This document shows, one piece after another, positions 1 through 11,715 of a stretch of DNA of 64,000 nt. The position numbers and the translations under genes were made by a program. Positions within the stretch are counted from its first letter, which is position 1; every line of letters starts with the position of its first letter. Under the pieces are notes generated by a model. It saw only the letters and a program-made list of their open reading frames with translations, made no database searches and was not told where the DNA came from. Source of the DNA: Oxyruncus cristatus (lineage: Eukaryota > Chordata > Aves > Passeriformes > Cotingidae); NCBI GenBank assembly GCA_013399855.1, contig VXAY01006827.1, positions 1,318,210-1,382,209 of the forward strand, in the 5' to 3' direction.

Positions 1-82
1 TTAGTAAAACACCTGCAGGGACTACTCTGTAAATATTATCCCAAGTTACAAATGTAGTAGTATTTCAGCAGGAAAATCAACC

Positions 83-563
83 ACAGAATCATAGGATGGT
101 TTGGGTGGGATGGGGAGTTAAAGCTCATCTTGTTCCAAGCCCCTGCCCTGCGCAAAGACACCTTCCACTGCACCAGGTTGCTCCAAGCCCCATCCAACCT
201 GGCCTTGAACATTTCCAGGGATGAGGCATCCATAGCTTCTCTGGGCAACCTGTGCCAGTGCCTCACCACCCTCACAGTTAAGAATTTCTTCCCAGTATTT
301 ATTCTAAACATACTCTCTTTTAGTTTAAAACCATTCCCTCTTGTCCTGTCAGTCCATGACACTCCATGTCCAAAGTCCCTCTCCAGCTCCCTTGTAGCCC
401 CTTTAGCTACTGGAAGGGGCTCTAAGGTCTCCCCAGAGTCTTCTCCAGGCTGAACCATCCAAACTCTCTCATAGCAAACTCTCTCTGTCTCCACAGCAGA
501 GGTGCTCCAGCCCTCAGAACATCTTTGTCACCCCCCTCTGGCCTCATTCCAACAGGTCCATGT
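83..563 (-). mobile_element. CR1 LINE fragment (3' end, minus strand)
   Basis: Read on the minus strand, this is the 3' part of a CR1 non-LTR retrotransposon. It ends near 83 with the CR1-type tail (CCTATGATTCTGTG), matching the family's ATTCTATG-like terminal repeats. The minus-strand frame 494-36 carries the hallmark C-terminal segment of the CR1 ORF2 endonuclease/reverse-transcriptase protein (GNGFKLKES..FRINTGKKFLTVRVVRHWHRLPRE..ARLDGAWSNLV) without a stop through the recognisable part. Similarity fades near 563, so the copy is 5'-truncated, as is usual for CR1. It shows no sign of being functional. Confidence 0.93.
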
Positions 564-3500
564 GGATTACTGGCCAATAATGGTCAACTTTACCTTATCA
601 TCTCCCATTTTATACCTTCCTTCCCTCACAGGAAGGTACCGAAGCTCCCTCCAGATGAACCTCCCTCCTTGCTGGCTCAGCACCAGAGCAGGTTTTGCCT
701 GAGCCAGTACCATCAGCCCCTCGTGCTCACAAGCAAGAACTGCACATTCTCAGTTATCCCTGGTGTAATTTCTGAATCCCTAAAAGATTATAACTGTAGT
801 TGAAAAAGAAAGTCTCTGGAAAGAGCCAGTGAGGAAACCTGACAGGAACTGCACCTTCATTTGGCAAGTAAAAAAATACAAACCAGTCCAAGTCCTTTTA
901 CCCTTTTTTACACAGTGCTCTGTCAGGGTCACTTGGATGGTTTTAAAGCCAATAGATTTAAAGTACAAAGTGGCTTTTTCAGTCATTCCTTGGCACATCA
1001 GCACTGCTGGGAGTCAGGGGAGCAGAGGTGTCTCTAAAGCAGCAGCAGAGAGCTGCCTGTGGAAACCCAGTGGCTCCAGTGTTCGAAGGAAGCCGGCAAA
1101 TAGCCCTGGCCACTGCCAGGAGGCATTAACATGTCAGAGTTACTTCTCTAACGTGGACAGAAACGATAAGATTCTATTCTATTATTTTCAAGGTCTAGCT
1201 GGACCTGCTTAGAGGCTTTCATTGATAAAGAAGTGCAAATCTTAATTAAAACAAACAAACAAACAAAAGAAAGTAGTGTGTGTGGGGGGAGAGTAGGGGC
1301 GGGAAGAGAAAAAAATAAATTCCAGTCGCCCTCTCCCATTCCAAAAAAATGCAAGAGAAAAGAAATAAAACCCAAAAAAGGTTCCAACACAACCAGAAAT
1401 TCAAAATGGGAATTAGACACTTTGTAACAGTGCAAAGACACATTCTCCTTGGAAAAGGCACATCCAGAAGTCATTTTTGCAACAATGCTGCCAAGCTCTA
1501 TGGGCCGAAGCCTCCCCTCCTTGTAGGCTATTTTTACTTACTCAGTACCGTGGGAATTTTTTATTGTACTGTCTGATAGCACAAAATAAATAAACCCCGA
1601 TAAACCCAGCACTATCACTGGCTTCCCAAGCTTTCTTTGTGCGGCCTCTCCCTGACAACTGGTGCACACAATTCCCAGGTGACTCACCAGGGCTGCCTGG
1701 GCAAGAGGTGTTGGGGTTTGTTCTGCTACACGTGGCTTTAGTGACTCTTCCGTGCAAACGTCTGCAGCAGGAATGTCAAAATATGCAACTGAGCTGCACC
1801 TCCTCTTGCACGGACGGCCCAAAAAGAAGACAAATAATTGTATTCGACCTTGTATTTTCTTCTTCAAAGATTACAGCAATACCACATTAAACTGGTGATT
1901 CCACCGGGTGGAAATATTTCATGTCATATGTTTATGAGAGTGATTTATTTCTGCCATTTAGATTTCGTCTTGGGAATCCCTGATAAATGGTAAAAAAACC
2001 AACCAAACAAAAAACAAAACAAAGAACAGGGCTGCCACAAACCAAAGCAGAATGGTAAAAGTGTGAGATGCTGCATCAAATCTTCTATCACATTGAATCA
2101 ACTGTGATCCCACTGCAAACTTCAGAAGTTATTTTTGTATTCATTAATATTCTGCAAGATATACTGGGGCATATGATAATGACAGCAAGTCTAGATAATT
2201 CCAGGAAAAAAATGGAACGGATGGCAATCCATTGATTTCATATGACCATATTTCTGACAATACTAAATTCATTGAGCTATTTTTGCTGCAAATCTATAAT
2301 CACAGCCTTCAAAAACTCTAAGGCAAAGTGCAATTCATTTCCATAATACTGTATAAAATAAAGCACAAATATTTGTGCAAGAGAAAGTGCCTTTTAATTC
2401 TCCATTATTTTGGTATTACACGAACCAGGAACCTCTTAAGCGAATTATTATTACATCCCCCACAGAAAAAAACCGCGAACTCGACTGCAGCTTTTTTAAT
2501 ACTTCTAATGTAACATCAAGCCTGTAATATCACAGATTAAACAGATAAAGGATTGCAGAAACTGGAACAATTCCAGGAGGATAAAACTAAGTCCCTGATA
2601 CCGCACAGCAAATGTTATGTCATTCCTTTTACATTATCAGCCTCCTGAAAACACTCTTACCTTGTATTTTATACCCTGCATGAAAAATGAGCGTTTATGG
2701 ATATAGAGGCGCACATGCTTTAACCTCCTGCTCTTCCTGTCTTTTGGAAGCCCAGGTTTCTACTCAGGAAGTGTGAAAAAAAGAAAAAAACCCGAAACCA
2801 CACTTTAATCAGTATATTAGTAGAACTAATTAGAAGGTAGCCTACTGTGTAGCTTTTCTGTGTTTCATATCAAACAGTTAACAAGAATAATATTAGTCTT
2901 AATAATTAGCAAGGAAAAAAGACAGTGCTTTTATGAAAGCCTTACACAATTTCTATATGGCTGTGCTGTTTTCAAACTGATGGTATTATCCTGAATTGGC
3001 TTCTGTAAGCCCTTCGACTTCCTCTCCTTTTGATTGTTTTTTAAAATCACTTTGATTTGTGCCTGTACCTGCTTTAACCTTATGTATTCCCTATATCCTA
3101 CCCAGAGAACAGTCTCCTGCCCTGTGTGCTGCCCCTGCACAAACTCTTTTATTACGGGAGTTCCTTATCCACACTTCCACTTAAAAACATCCCACCACAA
3201 TGCACAAATAGAGAGGCTGACAATGAACAAATGGTGGATGTCTAGCACAGGTGATCACCCTGCATTTGTGACTGGTGATCTCTGATTTCCGTTCATTAGT
3301 GAAGGAGCCCTCAGTCACCCTAATGCTGAGCCACTTCATAGGGCAGCTTGCTGTGCTCAGAAAGGGAAGGTTATAGAAGCCACAGTTCTGCTGGTACCAA
3401 CACAATCCAGGAAAAAACCAAACCTGCTCATGCTGACAAAATGCAAATTTTGTTCTCATCTATGGATGACTCTTTGCAAGGTTACACCTGTAACTTTTTA

Positions 3501-5342
3501 TGTGGGCTTACCTGATCGATTGCTGTGTGCTAAGCCTGCTTACCCGGTTCCTCTGAGACCGTTTTACATCATCTTCAGCTATCTGAGACTCAAGTTACCC
3601 CATAAAATCTGCTGCAGTCACTGGCCACCACAGGAGCTTAACAGAATGGAAAACCCTTTATGGCTCCCCCTCACCAAAGAGTGGTGTATGTTTAGCTCTC
3701 TCCGTAATGTACACAGTATTTTGGTCTCCTGCCTGTCCACAGTTTAAGTCACTAATTATAAAACTGTGAATTTCATAGGAAATTCCCACTGATTTCTCCA
3801 TCCCAGTAATCAACTGGTTTCACAAACGTGAAGTGACCACAACAGGTTAATAATGATTGTTTAAAAAGAGCCTGGTTTGTCCTCCTGAGCCCCCTCCATG
3901 CCAACAAGTGAGCACCAGTGCTCAGGGTGCAAAGTCAATCTGCCCCATGAAGCTGCATCTGCTTCACTTCAGCGCTTGGTAAGTGGGTAAACAGATGCAG
4001 AACCTCAAATCCCTCTGACGCAGCCGCAGTTTGAGATCTTGACCATTTCACTGTCTGTCACATGAGGTTGTCTCCTACCTCTGGGCAATGCCCCTGCACA
4101 GCCTGTTCATCAGCCTGAATCCAGGGCCAGGTACCTACAGCAGTGCCCAGTGCATCCAGAGAATGCATTTCCACTTAGGAACAGGCTCGATTCATGCAAA
4201 ATCCTCTTGGAATTGAGGTGTTGGACAAAATCTCTATCAAAGACACTCAAATAAGATGTTCAGAGGCTCCTAAATTTTTAAGTCAATTCTTTTTCATAAG
4301 GGCACCAAAAGGCACCTTTCTGGCCTTGCCATAAACCTAGAGCTTACTATTTCCAAGGTTTGGGGTTTTTTTCCCCCCCAAAAAAACATTATGGCACTTC
4401 CTATATAAAGGAAGATATTTAAGGAGAAACATTCAGAATATTTTTTTCCCCTCCTAGTCTTGATCTTGGATATGGACAAAGCAGTTTGGGGAAGGATTCA
4501 ACCTGGCATGGGAAACACCAACTGTGTAAGTTGGTCAGAGTGGATGGCCACTAAACATAGGGCTGGGTAACCCTAACCAAAGGCATTGCCACCACTGTTG
4601 CCTTCTTCAGATAGGAATGGAGTTGATAAGAGAACAAGAAGTGTTATGATCTAACCCTTGGTGCAGGAGTGAAAAGTCAGATGTCTCCGTACCAAAACTG
4701 TTTATAAAAAAATAAAACAAAACCACACGCTCCCCCGACTTCCTCTCTGCCCCTGTAGACACCATTTTGACAAAGAAAGCACATCAAGACTGTTTTAGTT
4801 TGACTTACAGCATCTTTGAAGGCACAGCTGAGCTCGAGTTCTTTCACACCCTAAAACAATAAGCGTGGGACGTTTAATCTTTAACGTGAGCATTCTTCTT
4901 CTGCTGCTTGACTGCCTTGAAGCGAACAGGTGTAATGGTGTGCCAAATAAATCACTTAACCTGCTTAGCCTAACTACACTGTCCTGGTATGCAGCTCTGG
5001 CTGGGTCTTGAGCCAGCTGTTATGTAAACAAAGGTGTAAACAGAGTTAAAATCTCTAAGAAATGCATTTGCTCTCTGGCTCTTATTTGCACAAACTTTGT
5101 TTCCACTTGACATGCCTCAGAGACCTCCACGCAGATGGGCTGCAGGGATTTATTATCACTTAGCGTGAATCCTAGGAAGAAAGTCCTGCTCTTCCCCTTG
5201 TCCTGCAGACATGGCAGTTTCCTCCTTACAAGAAGATAAAACAGGCAATACAGCTCTAGAGAGCTGTGACCCTTCAAGGTCGAGGCTTATTAAGGGAAGA
5301 TATCTGAAGAATTCATCTAGAGGCTCGTGGTCAATTTTTAGG
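564..5342. other. Non-coding stretch, no gene recognised
   Basis: AT-rich sequence with many stops and only short open frames that resemble no known protein. Visible details are an (AAAC)4 run near 1248-1265 and adjacent T, C and A runs at about 4367-4386. It probably lies in COMMD1 intron 2 or downstream of the gene. Confidence 0.6.
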
Positions 5343-5590
5343 TATCATAGAATAGTTTGGGTTGGAAGAGACATTTTAAGGTCATCTGGTCCAACTAGGG
5401 CCATCTAGTCCATCAAGAGCAGGGACATCTTCAGCTACACCAGGTTGCTCAGAGCCCTGTCCGACCTGACCTTGAATATTCCCAGGATGGGGCATCCACC
5501 GCCTCTCTGTGCAACCAATGCCAGTGTTTCACCACCCTCATTGTGAACAATTTCTTCCTTATATCTAACCTGAATCTGCCCTCATAGACT
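5343..5590 (-). mobile_element. CR1 LINE fragment (3' end, diverged)
   Basis: On the minus strand this matches the CR1 3' terminal region, ending near 5343 with CCCAAACTATTCTATGATA. The body shows the CR1 phrases seen in the copy at 83-563 (caggttgctcagagccc, gaccttgaatattcccag, ggggcatccaccgcctc), but is more diverged and has a small internal duplication around 5386-5415 (two near-copies of catctRgtccaWc). It is truncated near 5590. No long ORF2 frame remains. Confidence 0.9.
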
Positions 5591-7284
5591 GGTCATCACT
5601 GGGCAACCCTCCACGTGGGAGACGGTTCAGAAAAGCTTCACGCTTCATCTGGCAACAAACACAGCGTAAATTACACTGAAAGTTTCATATTATTTTTCCT
5701 CCTTTACAATAAAGCTTCTGGGGATCCTCTGCAATTCCAGTGTCTGCCATAGGATGCAATCTTAGGGAAACAGTAAAATAATACATTTCAAATTCGTATG
5801 TATCTTTCTCCATGTGGATGCCCCAGTCCATGCCCATGGATATTTGGCAGGACTTAAGAGGTTTTAAAAGCAAAAATAAAACAAACAATGATACCTGCAA
5901 GCTTCACCAAACTGTACAGAGAGGCCCATAAAGACATCATAAAAAAATTCAAATTACCTTTGTGTTAGTGTGAGATTTGAATCAACGCATGTATTTAAAA
6001 ACTAAAGGAAATACACCGTGTTTCTGGCAGGGTATCAGGTTCTCATCTTCTTGATCATGTTTTTTGCTGGCTCAGCTCAGCTCCCCCAGCACTGGTAGTC
6101 CTTCCACTGCTGGTGGTCACAAGGATGCCAGCGACGAGAAAGCTCCATCATCATTAATTCAGGCTCTGTCTGCTGTGTCAGCTCTTCACTGATGAAGAGT
6201 CTCTCAGTGGAACCACTGCAAGGTGATGTGCTCTTCTCTGAAAGTCCTCTGCAGGGCACCTCAAAGGGTAAATGCCTCTCCTCACTTAGGATTTGTTACC
6301 TTCCTGTCCTGATCTGCGTTTTTCCACCTTGTTCGACAGCTGTACTTGTTTCCTTGTGCCGTGTTTTGTGTGGTTGGTGTTTTTAAGAGTGGCTTAGAGA
6401 GCTGAAACATGTACATGTTTCATCTCCAAATACCTGGGCTAGCCTCTGTGTTTTCAATCTCATAGCACTTAGCTGCAGAAATTAGTCCAAGAAAAAGAGA
6501 GCCCTTACTGAAGTATCTTCTGCTTTTACCCTAAATTCGGCTACTCCAGTAAGAACATTAATCAGACCTGGAATTCATATTCATTGCATTTTAAGCTACC
6601 TATTATCTAACATGGGAGTCATTCAGCATGGCCAAAATATTAAAATCAAGCATCATTCAGCATCATAAAAACTGCCACTTTCTCAGAATTAAGTTTCAAC
6701 TATTTTATGTTATTATTTACCGTTTTCTTACATGTTTTGGAAAGTACCATATCACAGCACCAAACCCCCCTTGCCACTGGGGCATGTTTTTGTTACAGGG
6801 TATCACCAACACCGTGCACTTGGTTAACTCCTAATTGCATAAGGAAATTTCTGTGCTTTTAACATAATTTTTTATTTAATCAAAACAATGTCAGCCACGT
6901 TGCTCTCTGTTACTGCAACATACACTGACAGGAAAACAGGAATGAGCCGTGGGGTTAAGAATTACTTTCATACCAACTCCATCAATGTGGTTTAAGTAAT
7001 CTGCATTTAAAAATAATCTCAGAGTTAAATAATACAGCAAAAACCTGAGCAGAGGATTCCTGACCTTTAGGAGGCTGCTAGACTTGGGATTCTGGCATAT
7101 TCTGGCCGAGTGTACTATCAGCTTGCAGGCTGAGTAACGTGGTTAGCATCCCCAAAACAGATCTCTCTTGCTCCCCTGCAGCTCTTTAATGTTTTAGTTT
7201 ATCTGTTACATAAATGACTCAAGAATCCATTAATGTCCTGCCTAAAAGTATTACACCAAATATAAAAGTTGAGTAGAAATTAAT
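5591..7284. other. Non-coding stretch, no gene recognised
   Basis: No coding or repeat structure recognised. Open frames are 85 codons or less and match nothing I know. Confidence 0.55.
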
Positions 7285-7345
7285 ATCCTCTATGAATATC
7301 CTCTTCCAACCCAAACCGTTTTACGGTTCTATAATCCTAAACCAA
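7285..7345 (+). mobile_element. Very short CR1 3' tail (plus strand)
   Basis: About 50-60 bp resembling the extreme 3' end of CR1 in forward orientation: cctcttccaacccaaacc, followed by a decayed ATTCTATG-type tail (ttttacggttctataatcc). It is a severely 5'-truncated insertion or the remnant of a longer decayed copy, and the only CR1 piece here in plus orientation. Confidence 0.72.
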
Positions 7346-10300
7346 TTTATTTTCCATGGGAACAGACAATGCTGGCTTCTGTTCATGGCAATGGCTAGAA
7401 GACCTTGGCTTTTCCCCTCCAACCAGTCTTCAGTCAAGACCATACCTGTTTTTCTCAGAGAAGAGACAGAAGCTTAGAATTACTCTGAATCCGCACTTTG
7501 GAATAAGATGTGTTTAAAACCTTCTTTCCTGCTCCTTTCTGAACAGTTCATACTTGCCCTGTGGTCTAAAAGGCACCCGGGATAGCCTGAAACAAGAGAA
7601 GGTGAGGGGTGTACAGGGCATGCAGCTGAACACACCGAGCTGAACTAAAAGTACAACGGTGTTTATTTTGGTTGCTGCAAGTTTCGCAAGCGGTTGGTAA
7701 AGGCCAAGCAAATCCTCTCCTGATCTGTGTCTCGTAACAGCAACCGCCCTCAAAAAGTCCCATATTAAAAAGGTCCCTATACTCCTGCACCTAAGCTCTT
7801 AGATGAGCACAACTCAGCTACAGCAAATACGTTTAGTGCCCACAAAATGGTACTTTTTCCCAAAAATAATTTTTCAAGGGCAGCTGTTCACGCACATCTC
7901 TCCTGGCTGTGTCCAAGGCACCGCAGCTCAGCAATGCCAGGGCATCCATTTGCTCCAGGGTGTTCTACCGTGCGGAGGGAGAGCACAAGCCTGGCACAAC
8001 AGACCCTCCCCAGGCACACACACCACCAGCAGCATCTCCACCTCCTCCCAGGAACATTAACCCTCTGTCCCTGGCACAACCCTGCATCCCACAGATGTGG
8101 AATTATACACGAATACAACACTAAGTGAAGAGTGAAAAGCTACTGGCACTTGGGCAAAAGGGCTCATCTAAAAATATGTAAACAGTGCACCAAGGGCTTG
8201 AAAATATGCCTGCAGTTCAGCACGTGTTCAGCTGGGGTTTCTTTCTTAAAATATTTAACAAGACAAAGCGGTCAGACCAAACAGGCTTCTTTTTTTTTTT
8301 TTTTTGCTGCTTTTATGGCATTTATCCACACCCTTTCTGACGACCTGAAAATAGAATTTATCAGGACAAGAGGGTCACTCAGAGTTACGCTGCCATTGCA
8401 GACACATCTTCTCAGTGGGACCAAACTAACCGTGCTTGCTTCTTTTCTGGAATTCAAACACGTGAACCTACAAGGGGAAAAAAGCCAAACTGAGGGGGGA
8501 AAAAAATTGGTCTAAATATTTTTGGGTATTTTTTTCTCATTTCTTTTAGAATGCAAACTGCCATCTTTCAATTCACCACGAGAAACCTCCCATGGAAAAG
8601 GGAGCAGCCAAGTATCTGTAGTCCAGCCTGTTTACAGCCCCTCCAGCTGCTATGGCTATTTCAAAGCCTCGGGACAGGCATCACACTTGGATTTATCAGC
8701 AAAACAGCAGCTCTTGCTCAGTGTGGTGCAAAGTCTGCTGAAGACAGTGTGAATCTCTGCACTAACTTCAGTGACCTTCAGATCAAATGCACAAAAATAT
8801 CAGCATTACGTGCCAGCAGGGAGACACCAGAGAAATACAGTTCTCTTCTGAAAAGAAAGGAAAAGCTACAGATCTGCATTTTTCTTTGCCTCTTTTTTTT
8901 GTTTGTTTTTTAAACCCCAGATAATGTCCTTGCTCATATTTGCTGCATAATACACAACTCACTTTTGTTTTTTCCAGCCTCTTTCCTTGTGTAAGAGGAA
9001 AAGCAAAGGCTCGCAATGAAAGCTGAAGCTGTAGGTGCAACCCTGAAAAGAGATGAGCGTGGGAGGACATTTATGCCTGTGCACAATCCCACTGAAGCCA
9101 AGGGGCCGTCTGCTCTGCCCACACAGCTCTTCTTGCCTCAGTTAATATTACAACTTTGTTTTATTCAATCTGCGATTTCAAAAGGAACCCTGGCAATGAA
9201 TGTGGGCGATAGAATACAAACTCTGCACTACAGTCAATGCACCACACCTGTAGCCATCTGTTTAAAAGTCTAATCAGGACAGATCACGACACCACTTCTC
9301 AACATGATCCCAAAAAAACCAGCCTGGCCACAAGGATTGTTTTAAAGCACAGAACTTCACAGTCCTCTTGACAGGCATCATGTTGAACCATATACCTTTT
9401 CAGAAAGATAGAAGGTTCAGAGAAAAGCCATCTAATTTTGGTTGACCTCCTGTTCTCAACCCAAGGGCAAGTGGTACTGGAGTAGAAATCATTTCCATAA
9501 CTGAACTGCAGAGCAGTCATTTAACAATTAATAAGCAATCCACTCAGCATATGGAACTGAATATGAAAATAAACACGTGAGAATTGAGATACCTCTGCAC
9601 AAAGAAAGGCTGCAGCTCCTCCACGTCAGATATTTAATTGGTTGTCTTTTTCTTTTTCTCATCATGAACAAGGGGAGAAGAGGGCGATGAAATATAAAAG
9701 ATCTTAACCACTTCTCCTGAGGAAAATGGAGGTGATGTGAATGGCTCATTTAGCTTTCTGTGCCTTTGAAGCAGAGAAGTCTTTCTTTTTTTTCTTTTTT
9801 TTTTTCTCTCCACAACAGCAACCTGTCATTTTTGGCCTGCATCTACAGTTTGCACGTCAGCCTTTAGCAGAACATGCACGTTTCCCACCAGCAGTAAATC
9901 TGTAACACCTTCCTCCTGCATCCAGAAAATGCCAGATTTCTGATGGGCTCCCCTTGGCTGATGTAAGGTCCATCGCTCTTGCTGCAGGACTGTGAGAAAT
10001 TGGATGCATTTCACCTCCTCCCTGTTCCTGTGATCAGCCTAAAGGTGCCCTCCAAGGAGACCAGCCTAAGCACCAAGGACCTTGCCTCATGGACCTTGTG
10101 CTGGCCTGGCACATCGTGGACATGAGGGCACAGGGACACCACCCCCTGCCTTCTCACTGCAGCTCTTGAGTGGAAGAAGGAGAAGAAAAAGAAGAAGAAA
10201 GAAGAAGGAGAGGAAGAGGAGGAAGAGGAAGAAGTCAGATAAAAGAAAATTAATGGAGCTGTGATTTCAGGTAGGGGGATGAGATGGAGAACAGCATTAT

Positions 10301-11650
10301 ACAACTCAAAGCCACCCCTTCCTTAAGGAACCAAGGAACACGAGGACAATGTGCAATACCAAATGCTGTTGTCTGGTCTTAGACAGCTGTCCTGAAGTGG
10401 AATTATGGCAGAATTTGTGAGTGGACCTGTGTCCTTCTCTTTTCAAACATCAAAGCACTACACACTTTCAATCCTGGCAAGCCTAGGGGTTTGTACTGAT
10501 GGCTGGTCTTTCTGCTGCCTTCCTGACCAAAAGATACTAACAAAGCCAGGACTGACTATGCACCATTGTAATAAAAATACACGTTTCTGGTTTAAATACC
10601 TTGCTTTTCAATTCACCTGCTTGCTGACCTGCCAAAGGGCAGGGAGGTAGTGGAGACTGTATGGAAAGATTTGGACTGCTTTGGGGGCTAGTAGGGCAAA
10701 AAGGGGCCTGCATACAAAGGTTAAAATGGCAATGAGGACAGCGAATGTCTGTCTGCCTTCCCTGCCTGCCTGCAGGATTTCATGCCTCTCCTCACCCTGG
10801 CTAATGCCTATTATATCTTTCCATGTCTATTATACCTTTCTTCAAGGTTAGGAGACAAGAGCTCGCACGGACTTCGCAGTAACAGTAAATAATTAAATTT
10901 TCAGGTTTATTTCCTCCCATTCTTTAAGCTTGCTTTTATCTGAACCCCTGCTGAATGCCAAATAGGGATTTTCACTGACCAGCCCACACTTGCACCCTTC
11001 CTTCACAAGCCTTTTACAACACACACAGAGCTCAGAGAGGTTTACAAAATCCAAACAACTCCTTCTCTAAAGCATCACTTCGTCTCCCTTCAGGAGATTT
11101 TTTTTTTAAAAATAATATATTAATTAGCAAAAGTGGGTTCAAATCACGTTAGCTGCTGTCTGTATCTACCACAAAACTATAGGGATCAATTTCTCTGAGC
11201 CTGTCAAACCGTCTGCAGGGAGAGCGCGGGACACTGTTCCTTAATTTCCATGTATAAAAGGATTATCCTGAGATACAGTATGCTGGGAAGCAGCTCTGCA
11301 TTTGGAATGGCCTTTCACTCCACAAGCCCAATTAACAGTTTTGGAAACAAGTGGTAGACATGTAAAGATATTTTCTAAAATACCAGCCTGAGTTATAAAA
11401 AGGGTATTGGTGTTTTAGAGCTCCCAAAGCAAGCAGGGAGGGAATACAGCATTTCTGACCTCCTTCAACTGATTCCCCAATAAACAAGTTCTTGACGAGA
11501 ACTCAGCATTACCATTTAATGGCTTCGTGCTACTCCTGTATGCACCTGCTTAACGAAGGACTGTAACCGAATGCTGATAGAATACCTTATCTTGATATCA
11601 CAGACCTCAGCTTCCCATCTCAAACCAACGCAGTGGCAGTGCTTGGTTCT
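7346..11650. other. Non-coding stretch with low-complexity tracts
   Basis: No gene recognised. Contains a T run at 8290-8305, a T/C-rich patch near 9780-9810, and the purine tract at 10172-10234. Open frames of up to 127 codons (8132-8515, plus) match no family I know. Confidence 0.55.
10172..10234 (+). repeat. Pure purine (GAA/GGA) tract
   Basis: A 63-nt run of only A and G on the plus strand, built from GAA, GGA and GAG units. Polypurine mirror-like tracts of this kind can form triplex DNA. It causes spurious Lys/Arg/Glu-rich and Ser/Phe-rich open frames on the two strands. Confidence 0.93.
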
Positions 11651-11715
11651 GGTTTGGTTTGGTTTGGTTTGGTTTGGTTTGGTTTGGTTTGGTTTGGTTT
11701 GGTTTGGTTTGGTTT
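11651..11715 (+). repeat. (GGTTT)13 pentanucleotide microsatellite
   Basis: Thirteen uninterrupted GGTTT units followed by a T run. It generates repetitive FGLVW and NQTKP open frames that are artefacts of the repeat. The lack of interruptions suggests a young or polymorphic array. Confidence 0.98.

Noticed and set aside
10011..10304. Ser/Phe-rich and Lys/Arg-rich open frames
   Set aside because: Translations of the purine tract at 10172-10234.
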